A stretch of 29,428 bases of DNA from CAYLMG01 sp964464635 (lineage in GTDB: Bacteria; Planctomycetota; Phycisphaerae; Sedimentisphaerales; Anaerobacaceae), in assembly GCA_964464635.1 (NCBI GenBank), contig CAYXGT010000026.1, forward strand, positions 1 to 29,428, in the 5' to 3' direction. Positions 1 through 7,082 of this stretch are shown piece by piece. The translations under genes were made by a program, and so were the position numbers. A model generated the notes under the pieces. That model was not told the origin of the DNA and ran no database searches. It saw nothing but the letters and a program-made list of their open reading frames with translations. The first letter of the stretch is position 1. Each line of letters begins with the position of its first letter.

Positions 1-160
1 CTTCTGCCGAGAATAAATTGAACCGCCATAAGAAACACCTAAAAACCACAGTTAATTAAGTCAGTTTTTACCACAAAAAAAGAAGTTTTTCAAATCCCTG
101 TTTTTTTTTGAATGAATTTACAGGAACACTCCGTCTTATTTTTCGTCTATAACAAATAGA
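1..160. other. AT-rich intergenic sequence, no gene recognised
   Basis: No reading frame of useful length, tRNA or clear terminator is seen in this stretch. It is rich in A and T tracts, and the gene to its left lies outside the window. It precedes the first of three small hairpin transcription units. Confidence 0.6.
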
Positions 161-200
161 AGCGAACATTTTTGCCGGCTCTCAAGTACAAATAAATAGA

Positions 201-262
201 AGTCTTCAGGACCGAGTAATTTCGCTTCCTCCTCTCCTCCTCAACTCGGTCCTGCTTTTTTT
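201..262 (+). ncRNA. Candidate small RNA 1 with CCUCC-rich hairpin loop
   Basis: A perfect 10-bp stem (207-216 with 245-254) is followed by seven T (256-262), which is a textbook intrinsic terminator. Its 28-nt loop is unusually large and holds CTTCCTCCTCTCCTCC, two copies of the CCUCC core that 16S rRNA uses to bind Shine-Dalgarno sequences. Upstream lie TTGCCG at 172-177 and an AT-rich segment near 193-198 that could be promoter elements, although their spacing is poor. There is no reading frame. I infer a short independent transcript. Known loop-CCUCC RNAs (the CcsR/'cuckoo' type of Alphaproteobacteria) are the closest parallel by architecture, not by homology. It could instead be only the terminator of a gene to the left. 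Confidence 0.5.
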
Positions 263-317
263 ATGCAGCAGGGGCGGTTTGCGAACATTATTATCAGGAT
301 AAAAGTATAATAATCTG

Positions 318-381
318 GAGCTTCCAACAGGGTCAGGTAAATCTCTTTCTCCTCTCCTCCGCAGCCTGGCCCTGTTTTTTT
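318..381 (+). ncRNA. Candidate small RNA 2, paralogue of RNA 1
   Basis: A 10-bp stem with one G-U pair (328-337 with 365-374) is followed by a run of seven T (375-381). The 27-nt loop holds CTTTCTCCTCTCCTCC, identical to the loop of the first unit at 15 of 16 positions although the stem sequence differs. A perfect TATAAT lies at 306-311, placing a start near 318, so the transcript would be about 64 nt. Both units share GCGAACATT upstream (162-170 and 281-289), about 25 nt before the -10 region. Conservation of loop and upstream element with a diverged stem suggests a small RNA family, not a shared terminator. Confidence 0.55.
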
Positions 382-446
382 ATTATTATTAGTCGAAAAG
401 AACCGCACTTTTTTGCCGCAGGTAAGGTAAAAAAATATATAGCAAT

Positions 447-509
447 CAACGCAAAATGACGGGCCGGGTACTTAGCTACGCAACTTCTGCGAAACCCGGT
501 CCGTTTTTT
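447..509 (+). ncRNA. Candidate small RNA 3 / intrinsic terminator
   Basis: An 11-bp stem with one G-U pair (459-469 with 494-504) is followed by a six-T run. A plausible promoter TTGCCG (413-418), 17-bp spacer, TATATA (436-441) places a start near 447. The loop ACTTAGCTACGCAACTTCTG lacks the CCTCC motif of the two preceding units. The unit has the same promoter-hairpin-T-tract layout and size, so it is either a third, different small RNA or a terminator that shields yebC. Confidence 0.4.
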
Positions 510-579
510 GTTTTAAACAACTCACAAAACAGCCCGTCTTTCACAAAAAAAATCAGTAGTCTTAAAAACACAAACAGGT

Positions 580-585
580 TATAAT
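580..585 (+). promoter_or_regulatory. -10 element of the yebC promoter
   Basis: TATAAT lies 54 bp before the yebC start codon. The hexamer 17 bp further upstream (TAGTCT, 557-562) is a poor -35 match, so only the -10 part is well supported. Confidence 0.4.
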
Positions 586-638
586 AGCGGTTCTGTTTCG
601 ATAAAAATTAACAGGCTGCTTTTTTACAGGAGCGGATT

Positions 639-1379
639 ATGTCAGGTCATTCTCACTGGTCAGGTATAAAATTCAAGAAGGCGGCACTCGACGCAAAGCG
701 AGGCAAAATCTGGAGCAAACTTGCAAGGGTCATCATCGTGGCGGCAAAGGCCGGTGGAGGCGACCCTGCGGCTAACCTAACTCTGCGATACGCAATAGAT
801 AAAGCCAAGGCCTCCAATATGCCCAAGGACACAATTGAAAAGGCCATAAAAAAAGGCACAGGTGAGCTCGGAGCAACCAATTTCGAGCAGATACTCTACG
901 AAGGCTACGGGCCGGGCGGCGTGGCTATTATGGTAGATGTCCTGACCGATAACCGCAACCGTACCGCACCTGAGATTCACAGAATATTCGAGAGGCACGG
1001 CGGGTCACTGGGAAAAAGCGGCTGCGTCAACTGGATGTTCGGCAAAAAAGGACTTATCACCGTTTCAGAAGAAAAAATCGACGAAGACTCGCTGATGGAA
1101 ATCGCTCTCAGTGCCGGCGCAGACGATATGACAAACACGGGAAAGGTTTATGAAATAACCTGCGAGCCGGCTGCATACGAAGCCTTAAAACAAACCCTGC
1201 AGGAAAAAGAAATTCCTACCGAAATGGCTGAAATCTCAATGGTGCCGCAAAATACGATTGAGATAAAAGACAAAGACCTTGCCCGCAAAATAATCTCTCT
1301 TATGGATGACTTCGAGGACCATGACGACGTGCAGAACACCTACGCAAACTTCGATATCCCGGATGAGCTGATGACATAA
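639..1379 (+). CDS. yebC: YebC/PmpR family protein (TACO1-like)
   Basis: The 246-residue product has the full YebC (DUF28) length and begins with the family signature GHSHWSGIKFKK followed by a basic helix ending ..KRGKIWSKLARVI. The middle contains the conserved NLTLRYAIDKAKASNMPKD and YEGYGPGGVAIMV segments. The protein is cytosolic. The family was long annotated as transcriptional regulators, but recent work on YebC and mitochondrial TACO1 points to a role at the ribosome that helps translation of proline-rich stretches. The ATG at 639 has a CAGGAG Shine-Dalgarno 6 nt upstream. Unlike many bacteria, no ruvC follows; the next gene is convergent and ends 38 bp away. Confidence 0.95.
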   Translation: MSGHSHWSGIKFKKAALDAKRGKIWSKLARVIIVAAKAGGGDPAANLTLRYAIDKAKASNMPKDTIEKAIKKGTGELGATNFEQILYEGYGPGGVAIMVDVLTDNRNRTAPEIHRIFERHGGSLGKSGCVNWMFGKKGLITVSEEKIDEDSLMEIALSAGADDMTNTGKVYEITCEPAAYEALKQTLQEKEIPTEMAEISMVPQNTIEIKDKDLARKIISLMDDFEDHDDVQNTYANFDIPDELMT

Positions 1380-1417
1380 GAAATCCTAAATCCGAAATTC
1401 GAAACAAACACAAATGC

Positions 1418-3277
1418 TCAATATAGGGGTACGCAGGCGGGGTCGGATGGACTGGCATCACAATCAACAAGCCAGTTGTTCGCCAGCATAGCAAAGTCAG
1501 CAAAATTTACCTTACAATCGTTATTAACATCGCCTGTCAATACAAAACCGCATTCGGCCTTTATACCGAGACTATGACCATAGCCTGCCGCAACAGCGAT
1601 AAAGCCTGTATTGGGAGAAGGGACATCGCACTGGTTGTACGAATTCGCTCCCCAAGAGACGACAGAGCCATCGGCTTTTAATCCGAGAGAATGATACGAA
1701 CCTGCGGCGATGGTCACAAAGTCTGAATTTGGCTCAGGGACATTGCACTGGCCGTCTTCGTTATCTCCCCAGGCGATAATAGAGCCGTCGGCCTTCAGGC
1801 CCAGAGAGTGATAGTAGCCTGCAGTGACAGCGATAAAGCCAGTATTAGGTTCAGGGACACTGCACTGGCCGAAGCCATTCCATCCCCAGGCGATAACGGA
1901 GCCATCGGCTTTTAGGCCGAGAGAATGACGTCTGCCAGCAGAGATGTCTACAAAACCGGAATTCGGCTTAGGGACATTGCGCTGTCCGAAGTCGTTATAT
2001 CCCCAGGCGGCGATAGTGCTATCTTCCTTCAGGCCCAGACTATGACCATAGCCCCCTGCAACGGCAATAAAGCCTGCATTTGGCTCAGGGACATTGCACT
2101 GGCCCCATACGTTATCTCCCCATGCGACTATAGAGCCATCGGCCTTCAGGCCGAGAATATGATTCCCACCTGCGGCAATGGCGATAAAGTCTGTATTTGG
2201 CTCAGGGATATCGCGCAGGCCGTAGTAGTTTCCTCCCCAAGCGACGATAGAGCCATTGGATTTTAATCCGAGAGAATGCCAATCGCCAGCGGCGGTGGCC
2301 ACAAAGCCTGAATTTGGAGAAGGGATATTGCACTGGCCCGAATCGTTATCTCCCCAGGCGACGATAGAGCCGTTGGCATTCAGGCCGAGAGAATGATACC
2401 TACCTGCGACGATGGCCACAAAGCCTGAATTAGGCTCGGGGACGTCACATTGACCAGCATAGTTTCCGAATGGATTATTATTACTTCCCCAGGCGACAAT
2501 AGAGCCATCGGCGGCCAATCCGAGACTATGATACCCGCCTGCAGCAACGGCGATAAAGCCTGTATTGGGGTCAGAGACATCGCACTGGCCCTCGTCGTTT
2601 CTTCCCCAGGCCACGATAGAGCCATCGGCCTTCAGACCGAGATTATGTTCATAGCCTGCCACAACCGTGATAAAGCCTGTATCTGGCAAAGGGACATTGC
2701 ACTGGCCATAGTCATTTCTTCCCCAAGCGACTATAGAGCCATTGGATTTTAATCCAAGAGAATGATCCTCGCCTGCTGCAATGGCGATAAAGTCTGTATT
2801 GGGGTCAGGGACATCGCATTGGCCATAATCGTTACGTCCCCATGCGACGATAGAGCCGTCGGCTTTTAATCCGAGAGAATGATACACGCCTGCCGCAATG
2901 GCGATAAAGCCTGAATTGGGAGAAGGGACATTGCACTGGCCGGAAGAGTTGTATCCCCAGGCGACGACAGAGCCATCGGCCTTCAGGCCGAGAGAATGAT
3001 ACCCGCCTGCCGCAATGGCCACAAAGCCTGTATTGGGGGAAGGGATATTGGACTGGCCGCTGAAGTTTCCTCCCCATGCAACGATAGAGCCGTCGGATTT
3101 TAGACCAAGAGAATGAGCTCCCCCAGCGGCAATGGCCACAAAATCGCTACTCAAATCAACGCCGATGACCTGAGTTCCCCAGCCGATGATTTTGCCGGAC
3201 TTCTCAGCCATTAGCTGTGCCGGTGATAGGAAAATTAATAAAATAACGAGTAAGATTATGATATATTTATACCGCAT
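1418..3277 (-). CDS. Secreted RCC1-like repeat protein with dockerin-like tail
   Basis: The 619-residue protein starts with a signal peptide (residues 1-25, hydrophobic ILLVILLIFL core). Residues 46-558 are 13 full tandem copies of a 39-residue unit (one is 45 residues) of the form FxAIAAGxxHSLGLKxDGSIVAWGxNxxGQCxVPxPN, the RCC1/BNR-like beta-propeller repeat; a partial 14th follows. The last 39 residues form a dockerin-like calcium loop (DVNNDCKVNFADFAMLANNWL), where Cys replaces the usual Gly. It is probably extracellular or cell-surface; its ligand is unknown. The ATG at 3277 is preceded by AGGAG at 9 nt. It is a monocistronic gene with its own promoter. Confidence 0.9.
   Translation of the reverse strand: MRYKYIIILLVILLIFLSPAQLMAEKSGKIIGWGTQVIGVDLSSDFVAIAAGGAHSLGLKSDGSIVAWGGNFSGQSNIPSPNTGFVAIAAGGYHSLGLKADGSVVAWGYNSSGQCNVPSPNSGFIAIAAGVYHSLGLKADGSIVAWGRNDYGQCDVPDPNTDFIAIAAGEDHSLGLKSNGSIVAWGRNDYGQCNVPLPDTGFITVVAGYEHNLGLKADGSIVAWGRNDEGQCDVSDPNTGFIAVAAGGYHSLGLAADGSIVAWGSNNNPFGNYAGQCDVPEPNSGFVAIVAGRYHSLGLNANGSIVAWGDNDSGQCNIPSPNSGFVATAAGDWHSLGLKSNGSIVAWGGNYYGLRDIPEPNTDFIAIAAGGNHILGLKADGSIVAWGDNVWGQCNVPEPNAGFIAVAGGYGHSLGLKEDSTIAAWGYNDFGQRNVPKPNSGFVDISAGRRHSLGLKADGSVIAWGWNGFGQCSVPEPNTGFIAVTAGYYHSLGLKADGSIIAWGDNEDGQCNVPEPNSDFVTIAAGSYHSLGLKADGSVVSWGANSYNQCDVPSPNTGFIAVAAGYGHSLGIKAECGFVLTGDVNNDCKVNFADFAMLANNWLVDCDASPSDPACVPLY
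1538..3142 (-). repeat. Tandem 117-bp repeats coding for RCC1-like units
   Basis: Thirteen complete 117-bp units (one 135 bp) and one partial unit lie head to tail inside the RCC1-like gene. Neighbouring copies are highly similar at the DNA level, for example the recurring GAGCCATCGGCTTTTA and CCGAGAGAATGATA on the plus strand, so copy number can change by recombination or assembly collapse. Confidence 0.85.
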
Positions 3278-3305
3278 TATCGCATCTCCTATATAATTGA
3301 CAAGT

Positions 3306-3334
3306 ATTATAACAAAACATCGGTAAAACTACAA
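3306..3334 (-). promoter_or_regulatory. Promoter of the RCC1-like gene
   Basis: Read on the minus strand: TTGTAG (3334-3329), a 17-bp spacer, and a perfect TATAAT (3311-3306). The predicted start gives a leader of about 20 nt carrying the AGGAG ribosome site. Confidence 0.5.
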
Positions 3335-3369
3335 GAAAATTCCAAAATTTTTTAAACCGCAAAGCTCAT

Positions 3370-3441
3370 CCTTCGACTACGCTCAGGACAGGCAGAGAAC
3401 ACCCTTCTACGCCCTTCGGGCTACGCAGGGCAGGCAGAGAA
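3370..3441. repeat. Two adjacent copies of a CTTCG..CTACGC..CAGG repeat
   Basis: Copy 1 (3370-3399) and copy 2 (3412-3441) share CCTTCG, CTACGC, CAGG and the common end CAGGCAGAGAA, with indels between them. The sequence resembles the short GC-rich dispersed repeats (CTTCGACTACGCTCAGG type) seen between genes in many environmental bacterial genomes. It lies between the start of the RCC1-like gene and the end of the WecA-like gene. No function is inferred. Confidence 0.5.
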
Positions 3442-3524
3442 TTGATACTCGATACTGGATGCTCGATGTCGAAGACCTATCTTTAGACGGGCTCGATACG
3501 GAATACGAGCCACGAGCGACAAGA

Positions 3525-4616
3525 TTAGTCAGCGGTGGATTCAAAGATGCCGATTATGGCGAGAATCATAACCGTTTCAATAAATACAAGAATTGCACCA
3601 ATAATATTAACCTGATAAAGAAAAGCTGCGCCCAGGCCGGTGCAAAGTGTTGCAAGATATAAGGTCAGAACCGTCTGCGTTACGGACAGGCCCCTTCTCT
3701 GCAGACGGTGCGAGAAATGCTGTGTGTCGCCGACAAAGGGGCTTTTGCCCTGCCTGAGCCTTAAAAAAGAGACGCTTACAAAATCATATAACGGCACAGC
3801 CATTACAATCAAAGGCATAAGTACAGCGTACCATCGGCCGCTCTGCGCCTGCTGATAATACGTGGTTCGCAAAGTAAGAAGCGCGACAAAAAATCCCACG
3901 ACAAGCGAACCTGCATCACCGGCGAAAATCTTAGCAGGCGGAAAATTAAAGATAAGAAAACCGAGCAGCGTCCCGACAAATACGAGCGCCAGGCCGCCGA
4001 CAAAAACCTGGCCGTTGTTCGCCGCTGCGACAAACAGGATACCGGCTGCTATAACGGCAATACCTGCTGCAGCGCCGTCCATATTGTCGAGGAAGTTAAA
4101 CACATTAATAATCAATACAATCCAGAAGGCCGACAGCAGAGTCGTTACATATATATTTTGAATGAAAAGCTCGACCCTGATTTCGGCAAAGCCGGCAGCG
4201 ACAACGGCAACAATAAACTGCACAATGAGCTTAAAGAACGGGCCGAGATGACTTTTGTCATCCCATAAGCCCAATGCAAATAAAACAAAGATGCATATCA
4301 GGACTATAACCAATTGGTTAAACTTGGTTAAAAAATCTGCAGGGTCGATTCCAAATTTTTCTGTAAGTGAAGCGAAGTGACCGGGGATGAAAACCAATCT
4401 GAAAAATACAGATGCGGCTATAATGATAATCGCCAGCGTTGCGAATATTGCAATGCCGCCGCCGAGGGGGACAGCTCTGTCGGCGAAGCGGTCGGCTCTC
4501 GGATGAGAGACGAAGCCGGCCAACAAAACCCGTTTTCTTATAACGGCAGTCAGTACTGCCGAAAGAAAAAATGAGCCTGCAACTAATCCAGCTGATATTG
4601 CAATTATGGTTTCGAT
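3525..4616 (-). CDS. WecA/MraY-type polyprenyl-phosphate sugar-1-phosphate transferase, unusual start
   Basis: This is a multi-pass membrane enzyme of glycosyltransferase family 4, which moves a sugar-1-phosphate from a UDP-sugar onto undecaprenyl phosphate to start a surface glycan. Family motifs are all present: HPRADRFADRAVPLGGG near the N terminus, the Asp pair in GLWDDKSHLGPFFK, NVFNFLDNMDG, FAGDAGS and the cytosolic HFSHRL loop. The H-loop favours WecA-like over MraY. The first conventional start is TTG at 4526, which would give 333 residues and remove the first membrane helix. The open frame continues upstream with a clear helix (IIAISAGLVAGSFFL) but no ATG, GTG or TTG before a stop at 4647-4649. 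ATC at 4616 has GGAG 8 nt upstream. I favour the longer form; the exact start is uncertain. It overlaps the DUF4416 gene end. Confidence 0.85.
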   Translation of the reverse strand: METIIAISAGLVAGSFFLSAVLTAVIRKRVLLAGFVSHPRADRFADRAVPLGGGIAIFATLAIIIIAASVFFRLVFIPGHFASLTEKFGIDPADFLTKFNQLVIVLICIFVLFALGLWDDKSHLGPFFKLIVQFIVAVVAAGFAEIRVELFIQNIYVTTLLSAFWIVLIINVFNFLDNMDGAAAGIAVIAAGILFVAAANNGQVFVGGLALVFVGTLLGFLIFNFPPAKIFAGDAGSLVVGFFVALLTLRTTYYQQAQSGRWYAVLMPLIVMAVPLYDFVSVSFLRLRQGKSPFVGDTQHFSHRLQRRGLSVTQTVLTLYLATLCTGLGAAFLYQVNIIGAILVFIETVMILAIIGIFESTAD

Positions 4617-5146
4617 TTTAACTGCTCCAGTAATCTCTTTCTTACTTTACTGAAAAAATCGTGGTAGCACTGCTGAGCATAATCGGGATAAGTATAAGGC
4701 ATCTGCTGCCACTTTCCATTATCAAAAATCAACGTTACCTCGGCATACATTTTTTTGCCGATATATATACGGTGCGAATAATTTTTTGTTGTCGCTAAAA
4801 TCAGTTTCGACGGCTCGATAATACCCGGGTCGAGATTTACCGGCCGGGGCAAATCGACGGCAAGGGCTTTTGCCAGTCCCTGCTCAATTGCATTTGTCCT
4901 GTGCTTTATATCCGCAAGCTCGCCCGGGTCAATAAGTTTTTCAATACCGACAAATTGTCTTAAGATATTCTCACCCGTTTGTTTTTCATAGTAATCGGTC
5001 TGATTAAACGGCCAGGTGTCACTTACAAAATCGATGTTACCAAACTCAGCTTCTATCGCTTCAGCAGCTTTCTTTAAGCAATTCCCGTCGGCAGCGAGTA
5101 CGCCGATTATGAGTTTAACCTGACCGGGCTCCTTTAATTCCCACAT
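4604..5146 (-). CDS. DUF4416 family protein
   Basis: The 180-residue protein matches what I recall of the DUF4416 family: VKLIIGVLA near the start, DFVSDTWPFNQTDYY, a LIDPGELADIKHRTNAIE segment, the run RPVNLDPGIIEPSKLILAT, and an end with MPYTYPDY. No signal peptide or membrane segment is seen, so it should be cytosolic. No biochemical role is established. It sits 19 bp after proS and its stop codon lies inside the beginning of the WecA-like gene, so the three genes are very likely cotranscribed and the last two translationally coupled. Confidence 0.85.
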   Translation of the reverse strand: MWELKEPGQVKLIIGVLAADGNCLKKAAEAIEAEFGNIDFVSDTWPFNQTDYYEKQTGENILRQFVGIEKLIDPGELADIKHRTNAIEQGLAKALAVDLPRPVNLDPGIIEPSKLILATTKNYSHRIYIGKKMYAEVTLIFDNGKWQQMPYTYPDYAQQCYHDFFSKVRKRLLEQLKSKP

Positions 5147-5165
5147 ACACAGCCCAAAAAAATTG

Positions 5166-6905
5166 TTAAACTTTCAGTTTCTCTTTGAGGGAATCTACAA
5201 TTTCAATAACTTTGCCGGCGGCCTGGTCGATGGGGATACTTATACTTTCTTTTTGCGAGCGCAGCTTAATCTCGACATTGCCGGCGGCAACTGAAATTTT
5301 GCCGACCGATACCCTGACCGGTATGCCGATTAAATCGGCGTCCTTGAATTTTACACCGCCCCGCATAACCCTGTCATCAAGCAGGACGTCAAGGCCCTTG
5401 TCGATAAGCTCGCTGTAAATTTTTTCCGCTGTTCCGGCGACCTGAGAATCTTCCTGATTAATCGATGTCACTATGACCTCAAACGGCGCGATACTTACAG
5501 GCCAGATAATTCCATCCTTATCATAGCCTGTCTCAATCGCGGCAGCGGCTATGCGGTTAATACCTATACCGTAGCAGCCCATAAGACAGCTTTTCTCCGC
5601 GCCTTTCTCGTCGAGAAACTTTGCGCCGAGCCTGTCGCTGTACTTGGTCCATAATTTAAATATCTGGCCTACCTCGATACCTTTTTTGAATAAAAGTTTT
5701 TTTCCTTCGAAGCTGTCACCCTCCTGTGCAATACGCAAATCGGTAACCTCAATATTGCCGCCTTCGAGAGGAAAATCTCTGCCGGGCACAACATTTTTGA
5801 TATGGTAACCGGTTTTATTGGCTCCTGTGATACCAACAGCCATTGCAGCGACGGCGTGGTCGATAAACATTTTCGAGACTTTATCAGCAAGACCGACGGG
5901 CCCAGCAAAACCGACCGCTGCTGTGGTAACTTTCACGATTGTTGCCTCGTCAGCCAGCTCGATATGCTTGCCGCCGATAGCCTGTGTGAGCTTTTCCTGA
6001 TTAAGCTCATGGTCGCCGCGCACCAGAGCCGCTATGGTTTCGTCTCCTGCAGAATAAATCAGGGTCTTAATTAAATCTTCCGGTCGGCATTTGAGAAAAT
6101 CGCAGACATCCTCGACGCTCCCGATTCCGGGCGTGTGCACTTTTTCTACCTGAGCGATTTTGCCTTTCGTCTTTTCCTTTGGTAAGGGGTCAACGGGTGC
6201 TTTTTCGAGATTCCAGGCGCGTGAGCCGTCCTCGAAATAGACAATCACATCCTCGCCGAACTCGCAGGGCACGGTGAACTGATGCGAGCCGGAGCCCCCG
6301 ATTTCGCCGGACTCGGCCTCGACGATGACGTAATCCAGGCCGCAACGCTTGAAAATCCTGCAATACGTATCATACATATTCATATAACTTTTTTGCAGGC
6401 CGTCGGCATCGACGTCGTAGGTATATGCGTCTTTCATAATGAATTCTCTGCTGCGGAGCACGCCGAAACGAGGCCGAAACTCATCGCGGAATTTCGAATG
6501 CATCTGGTAAAGATTAAGGGGCATCTGCTTGTAGGATTTTATCTCAGCGGCAGCAAGAGAAGTAAAAACCTCTTCAGCCGTCGGGACAAGGACCATCTCC
6601 CTGCCGTGACGGTCGAAAAGATGAAACAGGTTCTCGCCGTAATCGGCGCTTCTGCCGCTTTTGTCCCATAGCTCTACCGGCTGAATAATCGGCACAACTA
6701 TCTCGAGCGCGCCGGAGCGGTTCATTTCCTCTCGAACAATATTCATAACTTTTTGCAGACACTTAAGGCCGAGCGGGAGATAACTATATGTACCGCTCGC
6801 CAGACGACGCATAAGTCCTGCCCGAACCATCAACCGATGGCTGGGTATCTCGGCATCTGCAGGGACTTCCTTAACCGTGGGGATAAAATACTTACTGTAT
6901 CTCAT
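5166..6905 (-). CDS. proS: Prolyl-tRNA synthetase (bacterial type, with editing insert)
   Basis: This class II aminoacyl-tRNA synthetase charges tRNA-Pro. The 579-residue length fits the long bacterial ProRS. The catalytic core begins MRYSKYFIPTVKEVPADAEI and includes SHRLMVRAGLMRRLASGTYSYLPLG, the RDEFRPRFGVLRSREF stretch (motif 2) and GSGSHQF. The middle part, with the LIKTLIY segment and CLMGCYGIGINR after it, spans the INS editing domain and motif 3. The C-terminal third is the anticodon-binding domain (IAPFEVIV...GLDVLLDDR). I chose the ATG at 6905, which has AAAGGA 6 nt upstream; the frame could be extended to 6926, but no ribosome site supports that. First gene of a three-gene operon. 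Confidence 0.97.
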   Translation of the reverse strand: MRYSKYFIPTVKEVPADAEIPSHRLMVRAGLMRRLASGTYSYLPLGLKCLQKVMNIVREEMNRSGALEIVVPIIQPVELWDKSGRSADYGENLFHLFDRHGREMVLVPTAEEVFTSLAAAEIKSYKQMPLNLYQMHSKFRDEFRPRFGVLRSREFIMKDAYTYDVDADGLQKSYMNMYDTYCRIFKRCGLDYVIVEAESGEIGGSGSHQFTVPCEFGEDVIVYFEDGSRAWNLEKAPVDPLPKEKTKGKIAQVEKVHTPGIGSVEDVCDFLKCRPEDLIKTLIYSAGDETIAALVRGDHELNQEKLTQAIGGKHIELADEATIVKVTTAAVGFAGPVGLADKVSKMFIDHAVAAMAVGITGANKTGYHIKNVVPGRDFPLEGGNIEVTDLRIAQEGDSFEGKKLLFKKGIEVGQIFKLWTKYSDRLGAKFLDEKGAEKSCLMGCYGIGINRIAAAAIETGYDKDGIIWPVSIAPFEVIVTSINQEDSQVAGTAEKIYSELIDKGLDVLLDDRVMRGGVKFKDADLIGIPVRVSVGKISVAAGNVEIKLRSQKESISIPIDQAAGKVIEIVDSLKEKLKV

Positions 6906-6942
6906 AAATGTTCCTTTAAAAAACATTAAAACACTGTGAAAA

Positions 6943-6971
6943 CTTATAGCCTAATACAGTCATTTATGCAA
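6943..6971 (-). promoter_or_regulatory. Promoter of the proS operon
   Basis: On the minus strand: TTGCAT (6971-6966), a 17-bp spacer, and TATAAG (6948-6943), about 38 bp before the proS start. It lies back to back with the promoter of the YhaM-like gene. Confidence 0.55.
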
Positions 6972-7014
6972 GTTTTTATAAGTACTATATATCCGGCTAT
7001 TCCAGCAATTTAAC

Positions 7015-7042
7015 TTGCAAAGATTTACTAATAACATATGAT
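7015..7042 (+). promoter_or_regulatory. Promoter of the YhaM-like gene
   Basis: TTGCAA (7015-7020), a 16-bp spacer, and TATGAT (7037-7042), about 40 bp before the ATG at 7083. Confidence 0.5.
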
Positions 7043-7082
7043 GTCAAACATACGTCATTGATATATTTAAAATGGAGATATA

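Noticed and set aside
1925..2752. Plus-strand open frames opposite the RCC1-like repeats
   Set aside because: They mirror the 117-bp repeat of the real minus-strand gene and have no ribosome site or recognisable product.
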